Assembly (NCBI GenBank): GCA_039105265.1
Contig: JAPFFF010000004.1
Location: 8,227,501 to 8,291,500, forward strand
Direction: 5' to 3'
DNA length: 64,000 nucleotides
DNA from: Tritrichomonas musculus
Taxonomy: Eukaryota; Parabasalia; Tritrichomonadida; Tritrichomonadidae
The notes beneath the pieces are model-generated. The model saw only the letters and a program-made list of their open reading frames with translations, was not told where the DNA came from and did no database searches. Made by a program: the position numbers and the translations under genes. This document shows, in pieces, positions 31,711 through 44,245 of the stretch (its first letter is position 1; the number at the start of each line of letters is the position of its first letter).

Positions 31711-34700
31711 GGTAAATATACTCCCATTTGTATGATAATTTATATTTTACTCAATTATTAATTTATATATATAATAATAATAAATATTTAAAAGTATATT
31801 TTAGGATTTTATTTATATATTTCCAAGATATTTATATTTATTATATTTGTGAAGTTTAAGGATAAAGTTGGATTTAAATTTAATTGAAAAAATTGAATTA
31901 GCACAGAAAGTATTGAATATACATTGAATTTATTTCTATAGGTATTCAATATTTTCAAAGCTCCTCTTATATCAATCCCAAAAAAACAAATCCCACAGGA
32001 TTTTCTAATGAATTTTTAGTTGTGTATTATGTTTTAATGAACGTGAAATCATCGAGATTTTTTGATCATACCAATAAAATGGTTAGAAAATGATTGCATA
32101 AAAAAGTGAAAAAATCAGATATTTGGATCATGTAATGAATAAGTATTTACTAATAAAAAGTTTATATTCAAAATATGCATTAATTATATATAAAAGTGAA
32201 TGTAGTTTTGTAGGTCTATCACTGTCATACATGAAATTAAGAGAACTTTTTATCGAAATTTCAGACCTCCTTTTTTTTATCTGTTGATTTTATTGAACCC
32301 ATATTGAAAATATATAAAATCCCGAAGATTTCCAATTAATGTACATAATTTATGAAAATAAATATAAAATATTCATTTGGAAAATGATATTGGAATATCG
32401 TACCATTGAAAAAAATTCAATTATTTTCATATAGGTAGTTGGATCTTCTAGAAAGAAGCAATTTTAACATTTAGAAAAGGTATGATCATACTAGATAATA
32501 TGTCGCTAATAATTCGTTATATCAGGAATTTTAATAAATGAATCAGAAAAAGAAATATGATTGCATTTTTTGGATTTTCTTGAGTAAAGCCTATATATTT
32601 TGATTGTCAATCAATGTAGCATACTGTGATACCATTTTGATATGGAAAAATAGAATCCTAATTGAGAAATTTTTTGCTCAAATTGAACCATTTGGATGAA
32701 ATTTCTTAATAACGATAAATTTTGTTTAGTATTCAAATTTCGAAAATAAAAATACATTTTTTTTAAATATCTTTTTCATTTCTTTTCGATTAAATTGAGA
32801 AACTATTAATATAATATATAAATTCAATTCTAAAAGATTAATACTATTTAAAATAAATATTAATGGTAATTTAATTAATAAAATTTACATATATGGGGTT
32901 TTATTTTTATTTAACTTTTCAATATAGTTTATTTTTTCAATGCTTTAAGTATTTTTTCGATAATCGATAAACATTTCAATTATATTTAAATCAACTTTAT
33001 TATTTATTTTAAAGTATTTCAAATATAGAAGAATTTAATAATGAAATTAATTGAATTCTAAAAATATTAACTGAAAAATATTTTTCAGAAATAATTATAT
33101 ATTTTTTTTCCTTTTATCTTGTTAAATAAAACAAATTATAAGAAAAAATTTTAGGTTAAAATAAAAAAACTGAACTAGATAATAAAAATTAAAAAATATT
33201 TTTTCTTTTGATTCTCCAAAAATAAAAGAATAAAAAAAATAGAAATAAATATGTTTTTTGAGTTTCTTTTGATTGCATATTTGGTTAAATAAATAGAAAA
33301 AGTTCTGGGATGGACAAATATTCTTTGAAAAATAAATCCTGTGAGAATTCTAAACAATTGTTCATTTTAAGGATTTGGAATTCCATTTTTAAATATTCTA
33401 TTTTTTAGCTGAAAAATCATTTTCTAAATATCTGGAATATGTTTAAAAATGAGTAAAAATATCAAGATATTAGAAAAAAAATTTTTTACTTTATTTTTTC
33501 AAAAAAGCATGCTTATTGCAATCTCTACAGGCAAGAAACTTGTTTCACTTAATCTGAATCAAAGACGTTAATTCAACTCATATTTTTAAAAAAAATATGT
33601 TATATAACTAAGTACGAATTAAAAATTATAATGCATTTTATTAATCGTATCGATTTAGAAAATTATAATCAACTTATTTCTAATGCATAAAGTATTGAAT
33701 ATATTGGAATATTATATATGTTAGCGTGTCATATCATAAAAAGCTATTTATTCTAAAAATTGGCTGAACAATTGCTCTTATTTTTATATCACTTTTGTTT
33801 TTTGTAATAATTGAAAACATTGAATGAAATATTAATGATAAAATAGATAATATATAGAAAGAGGCATTCATAAAATGATTATACAAAGAAATTTAATAAT
33901 ATTTATTGATTTGAATGTATATAATCCAATGCTGAAACGAAAAAATGAGATTAGAATTTTAAAAAGACCTTAATTTACTTCTTATAAAAAACAAAATTTT
34001 ATATCAATAACAAAAAATATGTTATTGATACAAAAATCATTTATTAATAACCAATAATTGGTATTTGTAACAAAAAAATAGTATATGTGACGAAATTTTT
34101 TTATCTAAAACAAAAAAAAATCATCTATATCAAAATTTTTTTATCTATAACGAAATTTTGTATCTGTTACGAAAATTTTGTATGTGTTACGAAAATTTGG
34201 TTTTTAATACAAAATATTTGTATTGTTTACAAAATTTTTGTATTTAATACAAATTTCTTGTTATAGTAAAGGTAAATATACTCCCATTTGTATGATAATT
34301 TATATTTTACTCAATTATTAATTTATATATATAATAATAATAAATATTTAAAAGTATATTTTAGGATTTTATTTATATATTTCCAAGATATTTATATTTA
34401 TTATATTTGTGAAGTTTAAGGATAAAGTTGGATTTAAATTTAATTGAAAAAATTGAATTAGCACAGAAAGTATTGAATATACATTGAATTTATTTCTATA
34501 GGTATTCAATATTTTCAAAGCTCCTCTTATATCAATCCCAAAAAAACAAATCCCACAGGATTTTCTAATGAATTTTTAGTTGTGTATTATGTTTTAATGA
34601 ACGTGAAATCATCGAGATTTTTTGATCATACCAATAAAATGGTTAGAAAATGATTGCATAAAAAAGTGAAAAAATCAGATATTTGGATCATGTAATGAAT

Positions 34701-36560
34701 AAGTATTTACTAATAAAAAGTTTATATTCAAAATATGCATTAATTATATATAAAAGTGAATGTAGTTTTGTAGGTCTATCACTGTCATACATGAAATTAA
34801 GAGAACTTTTTATCGAAATTTCAGACCTCCTTTTTTTTATCTGTTGATTTTATTGAACCCATATTGAAAATATATAAAATCCCGAAGATTTCCAATTAAT
34901 GTACATAATTTATGAAAATAAATATAAAATATTCATTTGGAAAATGATATTGGAATATCGTACCATTGAAAAAAATTCAATTATTTTCATATAGGTAGTT
35001 GGATCTTCTAGAAAGAAGCAATTTTAACATTTAGAAAAGGTATGATCATACTAGATAATATGTCGCTAATAATTCGTTATATCAGGAATTTTAATAAATG
35101 AATCAGAAAAAGAAATATGATTGCATTTTTTGGATTTTCTTGAGTAAAGCCTATATATTTTGATTGTCAATCAATGTAGCATACTGTGATACCATTTTGA
35201 TATGGAAAAATAGAATCCTAATTGAGAAATTTTTTGCTCAAATTGAACCATTTGGATGAAATTTCTTAATAACGATAAATTTTGTTTAGTATTCAAATTT
35301 CGAAAATAAAAATACATTTTTTTTAAATATCTTTTTCATTTCTTTTCGATTAAATTGAGAAACTATTAATATAATATATAAATTCAATTCTAAAAGATTA
35401 ATACTATTTAAAATAAATATTAATGGTAATTTAATTAATAAAATTTACATATATGGGGTTTTATTTTTATTTAACTTTTCAATATAGTTTATTTTTTCAA
35501 TGCTTTAAGTATTTTTTCGATAATCGATAAACATTTCAATTATATTTAAATCAACTTTATTATTTATTTTAAAGTATTTCAAATATAAAAGAATTTAATA
35601 ATGAAATTAATTGAATTCCAAAAATATTAACTGAAAAATATTTTTCAGAAATAATTATATATTTTTTTTCCTTTTATCTTGTTAAATAAAACAAATTATA
35701 AGAAAAAATTTTAGGTTAAAATAAAAAAACTGAACTAGATAATAAAAATTAAAAAATATTTTTTCTTTTGATTCTCCAAAAATAAAAGAATAAAAAAAAT
35801 AGAAATAAATATGTTTTTTGAGTTTCTTTTGATTGCATATTTGGTTAAATAAATAGAAAAAGTTCTGGGATGGACAAATATTCTTTGAAAAATAAATCCT
35901 GTGAGAATTCTAAACAATTGTTCATTTTAAGGATTTGGAATTCCATTTTTAAATATTCTATTTTTTAGCTGAAAAATCATTTTCTAAATATCTGGAATAT
36001 GTTTAAAAATGAGTAAAAATATCAAGATATTAGAAAAAAAAATTTTTACTTTATTTTTTCAAAAAAGCATGCTTATTGCAATCTCTACAGGCAAGAAACT
36101 TGTTTCACTTAATCTGAATCAAAGACGTTAATTCAACTCATATTTTTAAAAAAAATATGTTATATAACTAAGTACGAATTAAAAATTATAATGCATTTTA
36201 TTAATCGTATCGATTTAGAAAATAATAATCAACTTATTTCTAATGCATAAAGTATTGAATATATTGGAATATTATATATGTTAGCGTGTCATATCATAAA
36301 AAGCTATTTATTCTAAAAATTGGCTGAACAATTGCTCTTATTTTTATATCACTTTTGTTTTTTGTAATAATTGAAAACATTGAATGAAATATTAATGATA
36401 AAATAGATAATATATAGAAAGAGGCATTCATAAAATGATTATACAAAGAAATTTAATAATATTTATTGATTTGAATGTATATAATCCAATGCTGAAACGA
36501 AAAAATGAGATTAGAATTTTAAAAAGACCTTAATTTACTTCTTATAAAAAACAAAATTTT
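31441..36560. repeat. two tandem 2,560-bp units, nearly identical
   Basis: Unit 1 is 31441-34000 and unit 2 is 34001-36560; a third copy begins at 36561 and stops matching at about 36758. Only a handful of substitutions or single-base changes separate the units, so the duplication is very recent. The structure is array-body-array-body-array, as expected from unequal exchange between about 200-bp direct repeats at the ends of a body of about 2.35 kb. Confidence 0.95.
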
Positions 36561-36943
36561 ATATCAATAACAAAAAATATGTTATTGATACAAAAATCAT
36601 TTATTAATAACCAATAATTGGTATTTGTAACAAAAAAATAGTATATGTGACGAAATTTTTTTATCTAAAACAAAAAAAAATCATCTATATCAAAATTTTT
36701 TTATCTATAACGAAATTTTGTATCTGTTACGAAAATTTTGTATGTGTTACGAAAATTTTGTATATGTTACGAAAATTTTATTAGTATTGTAAAATTTCCT
36801 ATCAGTTATAATTTTTTATATAAGAAACAAATGGCATGTTATATAAAATAAAAATTATGATACTTCCGGCCCTTACAAAATTTTTACCGATCCTTCCTTT
36901 AAATTGTAAGTCTAGGTAAAATTTTTTATAAAAATATAAAAAG

Positions 36944-38166
36944 ATGCCAATATATGCCAGAGTTACAAATTAATTTGAGACCATTTCTCAAAATTCAATA
37001 AAAATTGAATTTTAGCACAGTTTTCAAATATGTATATCTTTTAACTAACATAATTTTAAGCTTTCCTAAAATATAAATTTATTAAGAGTAATTAAATAAA
37101 TATAATATTACATTATATTTGATTTCATAGGTGCAAAGACTTTTGGCGTTTTTTTGTAGTTAATATTTTTTGTATATATCTTAGTATATAATTATTATTT
37201 TTTAATTATTTTTTATTTTATTAATATTATACAGTTAAATATTTATTATTATATTAAATATGTTTAATAAAATGTGCTATTCAATGAATTAAAAGCAATT
37301 TTTCATAAGAGTGTTTTTTTAAATAAATCCGTCATTTGATATTCTTTTGATTTGTTTAAAATAAAATAAATCATATATCTATATAAGAAGATATTATATA
37401 ATATGTAGGATATTTGATTAGTTTCATATTACATTTCTATAATGAGATAAAATTGGTTTTCATTCTATTTTTTGCATTTCTTAATATACAAATTGTTATT
37501 TAATAATGTAAATATTAATAATAAAAGTTATATATATATTTAAATATTTTAAATTAATTTAATTTGATAATGGCTCGAACAAAGACTCTATTTTTCTATT
37601 TTCATTTTATAATTCTATTAAAACTAGCATTTTGGAAAAAAAAGATATATTTTTTAAAAATATAGTTATTATACATATTATAAAAAACATGTTCCTATAT
37701 ATATCAAATATTATATTATTAAAATATTAAATAATAAACAAGATATCTTATTTGTAAAATATTGAATTGAATATATTTTGTTATTATAGATAACTTTTTA
37801 AAACAAAATAATTGGCTTTTTTATTGGTTTATATTTTACTTTGAACAAATAAATTAGTAAAAAGTGAATGCTTTTTCATATATTTATTTTATTTTCTGAA
37901 AAACCGTATTTTGGCTTAATATAAACTATAGAATTTAACTATTCAAATTTCGCATTGAAAAATTCTATTAAACCTTTTTTTTATTTTATTATTCTATCAA
38001 TTTTATACTAAATTAATTTATGATTATCTATATTCAAATGTAAAATATATTTATAATATAGCATTATATATAGTATGTTAAATGAAATTATAAATTATGT
38101 CATATTATAATAAAATAATATATTAAATTCATATATATATATTGATTTTAATAATTGAATGATTAT
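36944..38166. other. AT-rich gene-free DNA
   Basis: Homology to the right arm ends at about 36943. Beyond it I see no gene, RNA or repeat with clear ends, only A/T-rich DNA. Confidence 0.5.
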
Positions 38167-38174
38167 ATGGAGTA

Positions 38175-39067
38175 ATAGGGGATTCAACCGTAAAAAAAGT
38201 GACACATTTTTAAAACTTTAATATTTTTTAATAAAAATATTATCATTTTGTAGATAATTTGCTAAATAATCGAACATTAATTTTTGGGAAAAAATTGTCT
38301 ATCATGTCATGAAAGGGAATGGATTTTTTAATTGAATGCCTTTCTTATATTTTTTATTTCACATTTCAAACTCAATTTACATATAAATAATAGGGTTTAT
38401 ATCATTTCCAGTTATTTTAAACCAGATAAAAAAAGGCAAATACATTTATTGTTCTTGTTCTAGTATTTTTTTTTTATTTATTTCTGCTAATTGACAGTTA
38501 TTTTTTTTTATCATCCGATATCAAGATTCACTTCTAAAAAATATCAATGCCAATGCTTTTATTAATACATTAATATTGTAAAGCCAACTTTTTAATTTAA
38601 AATTTTTAGTTAAAAATTTAAAGATTAGAATTAAAAAATTTTTACATTAAAAACGATATTATTATCACCATAAAATATTAGTTATGAATCATGAAAAGAT
38701 GTGCGATATTTCCTTATAGATTTTTATAATTGATGTTTGATATGATTTGAATCTTTTTCTAAATTCATTAAATTCAAGTTTTTTTTCATTGAATTATATG
38801 TTTTTGTTTATGAATAAAATAACTATTCTATTGCATTTAAAATGAATTGTCTTTTTTTGGTTCATAAATTAAGCATTTTTCATATAACATTTCATCCCAA
38901 CTTTCTTTTATTCCCTTTCTTGACCCTATAGATATTTTTTTATTATAAGATATATCTTAGAATTAATAAATAATGGAGATATTATTTTAATAATAAAATA
39001 AACAAAATAATTTATTTTTATTTTTTATTCAATTTTTTGACACTTTACAAACGGCTGAATCCCCTAT
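38175..39067. mobile_element. 893-bp non-autonomous element, ATAGGGG ends, 8-bp TSD
   Basis: The inverted ends start ATAGGGGATTCA and continue CCGT and AAAGTG. They are flanked by an exact 8-bp duplication, ATGGAGTA (38167-38174 and 39068-39075). It has no coding frame. Its ends match those of the element at 62624-63546, so both belong to one family. An 8-bp duplication is known for hAT-like and Merlin-like transposons; the termini do not let me choose. Confidence 0.85.
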
Positions 39068-39075
39068 ATGGAGTA

Positions 39076-40435
39076 TAATTCAATGATCTTATCCTCTTTA
39101 AAAATTTATATTTATGCAAATAAACTTATTTTACCATATAAATAATATATATCAAAGATAAAAAATGAAAAATAATACAAAATAAAAATTTATATTATAA
39201 AAATTTCATATTTATATAAATTCTCAAAATTGTTAAAATAATCTTTACTTTTTTTACATCACATTTTTATTAACGTAACATTTTAACGTAACTTTTTATA
39301 AAATCAAAAATTTTGATGTAAATCAGTTATTTATGTTTAAAACAATATTTTTATTCATAATCTAAAGATAAAAACTATTTTTCATTAACTCTTGCTAATT
39401 TTGATCAAAAAACTATGCTATTGCAGATGATTATATCTGATAGATATAATTAGAAGCAAAATATCATAGAAAAAAAGGTTTTGTACATCGGTACTATTAT
39501 AAAATAATTCAAATACATCGAATAAATAAATCAAAACGATTTGGCCAATCATAATAAGTCGAAATAAAATCAGAATTTTATAATAAATATAAAGTGCCAT
39601 TTTACACCATCAAAAGAATGATCAAAGAAATATCAAAGTTTTAATAATTTATTAGCAATAATAAATGAAAAAAAATTATTTCTGCTTTATATTCATGCTT
39701 TATTTATTTTAATTGATTAAATTTTTGAAGATAAAAATATTTTTCAAAGAAAAAAATTAACGGAAAATTACATATGTATTTACATATGTAATTTCTATCG
39801 TCCTGTGTAATTACATTGTATATACAAAAAGTAAAGATTATGTTAAAAAAAAAAATTATCGTAAAATTTATTTTATACAAAAAATTCAATTATTGTTTAA
39901 AAAATAAAATAAATATATACCATCCATTATCGAAAAATATCTAATAAACATATAATAAATAATATTTAGAATAATATTAAAAATATTGTTATGCATATAA
40001 AATAGATTTCTAACAAAAATCCAACTCCTCCCACCTCTATCAAAAGAAAAATTTGGGACAATCGTTTTTTGATAGATCTTCAAATGCAGATTTTTTAGAA
40101 AAAACGTTAAGGTCAAATATTTTAATGTTATTTTTACGGTTGTGGCCACACTCATATTTGTTTTCTTTGGCGAATATTAATCACTCTTCGGCTTACCAAG
40201 CAACTATAAAGACAAGCGTTTTTTCCCATAAGCCATAAGTAATGACGATCTTGGATTTTACGTTTTTTTTACAGACTTAAGAATATTTCAACTTTTTATA
40301 TAACATTTTACTTAATTATATGCTAAAAAATGTTTACGAGTATGATTTTAATGATGACATTAATGCATTTGATCCATGTATTCTTCTTATATTAAAGTTT
40401 TTCACTATGCATATTTCCTTTTTTACCCTGAATAT
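39076..40435. other. AT-rich gene-free DNA with a short palindrome
   Basis: Only short frames without family likeness. A palindromic stretch, TTACATATG, GTATTTA, CATATGTAA, lies at about 39767-39795. Nothing else supportable. Confidence 0.5.
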
Positions 40436-41737
40436 GATAGACTTCAAAAAGGGCGAAACCGCATACCTTTTACATCGGCTTTTTATGTATTCAAAAGAAT
40501 TGAACAAATAATAACAGAAATTAAATGCAATTGGAATTAGGCCAAATATAAATACAAAAAAGAAAAAAGCAATAAAAAGCAATATAAACAACCAAATATC
40601 TTTTAAAAAATTGAATTAGAATTCAAAACAAACATACTCATTTATTACAAAAGGATTTTATCAACGAAACATTTATGGCTTGCAAGTACTAGTCAAATTC
40701 GACATATCGCCTGGTTGTTCGCTAATTTGAGATTTTAAAACATCATCGATATTCTTCAACGAATAGATTGATTATGAACTATCAAAAACGAAGCCTATCA
40801 GAAACCTTACAATTCAAAATTATAAATATATCGAAATGAAACTGACTTTTCAAAAGGATAGAAATGAAAAAATCGAGTCTTCATTCATTTTTCCATATTA
40901 ATTTACATATCTTCCATTAGATTTAGGATCTGATGCAATTGCTAATACAAAACCTTTTACTTTTTTTAAACAGCACCGATTTTTATCAATATTTTTACTT
41001 TTATGCAAGATATATTAAAAATTCCCTAAAAATTGTTTTACCTCATTTTTATTTGAGTTTTCTGAAATTTTTTATTCAAAAACAAAATTTCAATTCAGTT
41101 TTAGTCTTGAGCAACTTAAAAATAGTCAAGGATGTTGAAGATAATTATTTTACTAATATTAGAAGTAGGCCTTATTTTTTTTACATCACAAATACTATAA
41201 ACGTCTTTTTAACGTCTTTTTTCGTAAAATAACGATTTTTTGATTTGTAGTATTAAGGAAACTTTTTGAATGCGAATAAATTTTTTTTTATTTTATGAAG
41301 AATCAAAAATAATATTATTTAATTTGAAAAACATTTTACTATTTTATCTTTTTATTTTTAAATTATTAAAAACATTTTTAATATAAAAAAATAATTGTAG
41401 ATCAAGATAAAAATAAAAAACTAATATCGAGAAAATAACGTATTTACAATTGTAATTACAATTGTAATTTTTAAACGGACAAGTTGTATACAATTGTAAA
41501 TACAAAAACCAAGGCTTAATTAGAAGTCCTGGTTTATATCAATTAGATAAAAATAATATTGTTTTTTGTTTAAAATAAATAATTTTTTTAATTAATCTTT
41601 CTATCATTTTATCTTTCTTTTCTTTTTTTTGAAAGTTTTAAAAAAAATTTGAATGTTGTAAAAGGTATGCGGTTTCGTCCTTTTTAAAAAACGGTTATTG
41701 TAAAAGGTATGCGGTTTCGTCCTTTTTTAAGTCTATC
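40436..41737. mobile_element. 1.3-kb TIR element, GATAGACTT ends, 8-bp TSD
   Basis: Inverted ends of about 38 bp start GATAGACTTCAAAAAGGGCG on the left, with the complement at the right end, including a shared GGTATGCGGTTTCG. They are flanked by CTGAATAT (40428-40435 and 41738-41745). The terminal motif is repeated once more, 42 bp inside the right end (41656). The only sizeable frame (40933-41232, 99 codons) has no likeness to a transposase. I do not recognise the family. Confidence 0.8.
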
Positions 41738-41930
41738 CTGAATATTGATGAAATCCTTTTTAGTTTTACTCTATTTTCATGGCGGAATAATTTTATTAAT
41801 ACTAGCTCTATCATTTATTAGACAAAAATGAACAAATTTATACTATTCTGATAATTAAGTTTATCCGAATAGTGTTCCGTCACAAAAAAAGGTATTTTTA
41901 AAGTTTTAATAAAAATAATCAGGTTTTTAA

Positions 41931-42170
41931 GGTACAAATCCAGTACGTTATTTTTTGAATAGGAGAACGTTTATTATTTGAATATTTGCATGTCTCTGAA
42001 AAAGTTTAAATTGACTAGGTTTGTTTTTGACACATATTTTACAATTTAAATAAACAGTATGACATGTTATATGAAATGAATGAAAATAATCGGTTTTTAT
42101 TTAACCTGTCATCTTATTCTTTGAGAATGTCAAAAAAAATTGCGGTTACTAAACGTACTGGATTTGTACC
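41931..42170. mobile_element. 240-bp TTAA MITE, copy A
   Basis: Inverted ends GGTACAAATCCAGTACGTT with TTAA on both sides (41927-41930 and 42171-42174). A second copy lies in opposite orientation at 63255-63492. A TTAA target duplication is typical of piggyBac and Kolobok elements. Non-coding. Confidence 0.88.
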
Positions 42171-42330
42171 TTAAGTAACTTTTTTATTTTTTTTATCCTC
42201 ATGCCATTTTCTATTAAACCGTCGGGGAAAAAAAATTTAATGCGATTTTCCAAAATTTTGTACTTTTTTCAATTGAAAAAAAATTGAATGAAAATTTTCC
42301 TAAAAATCTGCATTTTGGAATCTATCCGTT

Positions 42331-42718
42331 TTTTTCTACGCCACTTTTTGAATGTTTTTTCTATCCATGAGTAGCTACTCATGGAAAGTAAAAAACCGCC
42401 ATCTTAAGGTGAAATTTAACTTACTTTGTTAAGAAAATTAACAAAAAAAAATCGTAAATTTAAATTTTCTCTTAAAATTATAACTATTTGCTTTTTTTGA
42501 TATAATTTTTTTTTATTTTTACATAATTTTTCAGGAATATACGCACCAGTGATCACCACAGGGCTGCGCGAAGCCGAATCAGGCTCCTTGAATTGCTGGA
42601 TGAATCGGGAAGCCATTTGAACTTTATATTTATGCATTATTTAGCAAAAATTGAATAAAAAATGTATAAAAAAGTATTCAAAAAGTTTAAAAGTTTTCAA
42701 AAAGTGGCGTAGAAAAAT
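42331..42718. mobile_element. 388-bp inverted-repeat element with a GC-rich interior island
   Basis: The ends TTTTTCTACGCCACTTTTTG and their complement bound the element; the target duplication is not clear. Inside, a perfect palindrome CCATGAGTAGCTACTCATGG lies near 42364-42383, and an island of GC-richer DNA (about 42540-42620) reads on the minus strand as MASRFIQQFKEPDSASRSP, unlike the surrounding AT-rich sequence. It may be a captured coding fragment. Confidence 0.65.
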
Positions 42719-42756
42719 ACGATTCCCCAAAAATTTGAACTAAACTAAGTTTTTTA

Positions 42757-43045
42757 ATTTGTCCCTTCTTATCGTCCTCTCAAATTTGAATAAAGCTAAA
42801 TAATTTTTTTTATGTTATTAAGGCATGAATACCTTCATTCATTTCAGGTCGAGGCTCCCGCTATTACCTTAACCAATTGGGCTTAGCCCTCAAAGGCTCC
42901 CAAAGCTATTTAAAAGGTATTTTTCCTGAATAAAAATCTTTTTTATATTCTTTTTTTTTTTATTTTCATCTTCTCAAAATTGAAAGATATGGTATTTTAA
43001 AAAAAATAATTTGTCCCTACTTATCGTCCTACTTTCTGAAGACTC
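42757..43045. repeat. short direct repeats around a GC-richer island
   Basis: AATTTGTCCC followed by CTTATCGTCCT occurs at about 42757 and 43010. Between them, 42846-42905 is GC-richer and readable as about 30 codons ending at a stop. The origin is unknown. Confidence 0.4.
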
Positions 43046-43120
43046 ATAGAAAATTTGAATTAAAAACTCTCAATTTTTTTGTGAATAAGGTAATAATTAA
43101 AAATCTTAGTTTATAGATGC

Positions 43121-43440
43121 CTGAAAAAGTTGCCGACGACAGGAAAAAGTTGCCAACGGTGGCCTTAAAAGCATTTTTTCAGCATTTAAACAATACGATA
43201 TAAAAAAGAAATCATTGTTTCATTATTTGTTGCATTTTAAATTATAAAAAAATGTTTATGTTTCACTTTTTTAAACAAATTTTGTTAAATTTTTTAAAAA
43301 TTTTCATGTTAACTTTTTCTTAGCATTTCAATTGAGCATTGAATATAAGATATATATATATATCTTCATATTTTAAATATATCCTTAAAAAGGTCATCGT
43401 TGGCAACTATTTCCCGCCGTTGGCAACTTTTTCCCGCCAC
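43121..43440. mobile_element. 320-bp element with tandem 20-bp terminal motifs
   Basis: Each end carries two copies of a 20-bp motif, GGGAAAAAGTTGCCAACGG with variants, arranged in inverse orientation at the two ends (43123-43165 and 43390-43438). Non-coding interior. Exact ends and target duplication are uncertain. Confidence 0.65.
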
Positions 43441-44245
43441 TTTAAAAAAATTAAAAAATTGGAATTAAAATTTCTCCCCATATCATTCAAAATTAAAATC
43501 ATCATCGTTAAAATTTTCTCCTTATGAAAAACTGATCGTTGAAGGTAATTCAATTCGCTGTCTTACCTTTTATATTTTTATAAAAAAATTTACCTAGACT
43601 TACAATTTAAAGGAAGGATCGGTAAAAATTTTGTAACATAAAAAGATGCTCATTTTTTATAAATAAACTATTGAAAAAGTTTTATGGCATATAAAAAGTT
43701 ACTCACTAGGTTCAATTAGAGTTTAGCAAACATATCTATAATACTCTAGATTATGGCTTAGATCACTGTTATAGGTTGTTAGGACATTTTTTCTTAGCGA
43801 GCATTTTCACTCTTTTGAACCTAGTCATAAAAAAAAAAAAAAAAACTATTTCAAACCATCAACTAATAAAAGCTTACTCTGGACAACGTTATAGCTTTTT
43901 AATTTTGCAATTCATTCAAAGAATCCTATTTTAAAAAAATAAGAAATGCACAAATTTTAATTTAAAGAGCAAAATCTTTAAATTGGCAGAAGATTTTCCA
44001 ACAATTGCTGACATGCTTAACTATATAACCTCTTTTAAGTAAATCAATTGAACTAATTTTTTATATTATTATTACAATAAGCAAGTAGACTTTTATTTTA
44101 CTGAATTAATCAAGTAAATTCAAACATCGATGCGCTGAAAGCAAAGATATCCTTGCTTTGCAGCCAAATAAAAAATAAGAATGTATTCAATTATTGAGAA
44201 TAATTAAATTAATGTTTATTAAAAAATTTATACAAGATGACATGT

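Larger units (their letters stand above)
31398..36872. mobile_element. 5.5-kb non-coding TIR element with TTA duplication (Harbinger-like ends)
   Basis: The element begins GGGCC and ends GGCCC, with weak similarity further in (TATCAT, then ATTTT and TATAA blocks). It is flanked by TTA at 31395-31397 and 36873-36875. The right arm of the inverted duplication keeps the uninterrupted site with one TTA (complement of 43634-43636), which proves insertion after the duplication. GG-rich ends with a TTA/TWA duplication are typical of PIF/Harbinger; no transposase is present, so it would be non-autonomous. Most of it is a 2,560-bp tandem duplication. It has no frame longer than about 60 codons. Confidence 0.8.

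Noticed and set aside
33175-33357. 60-codon frame, also at 35735-35917, in the 2,560-bp units
   Set aside because: It is duplicated only because the unit is; it is AT-rich, hydrophobic and without family likeness.
42846-42912. tRNA-derived SINE on the minus strand
   Set aside because: An A-box-like GCCCAATTGGTTAAGG is present, but the B box is poor, no cloverleaf forms and no 3' tail is seen.
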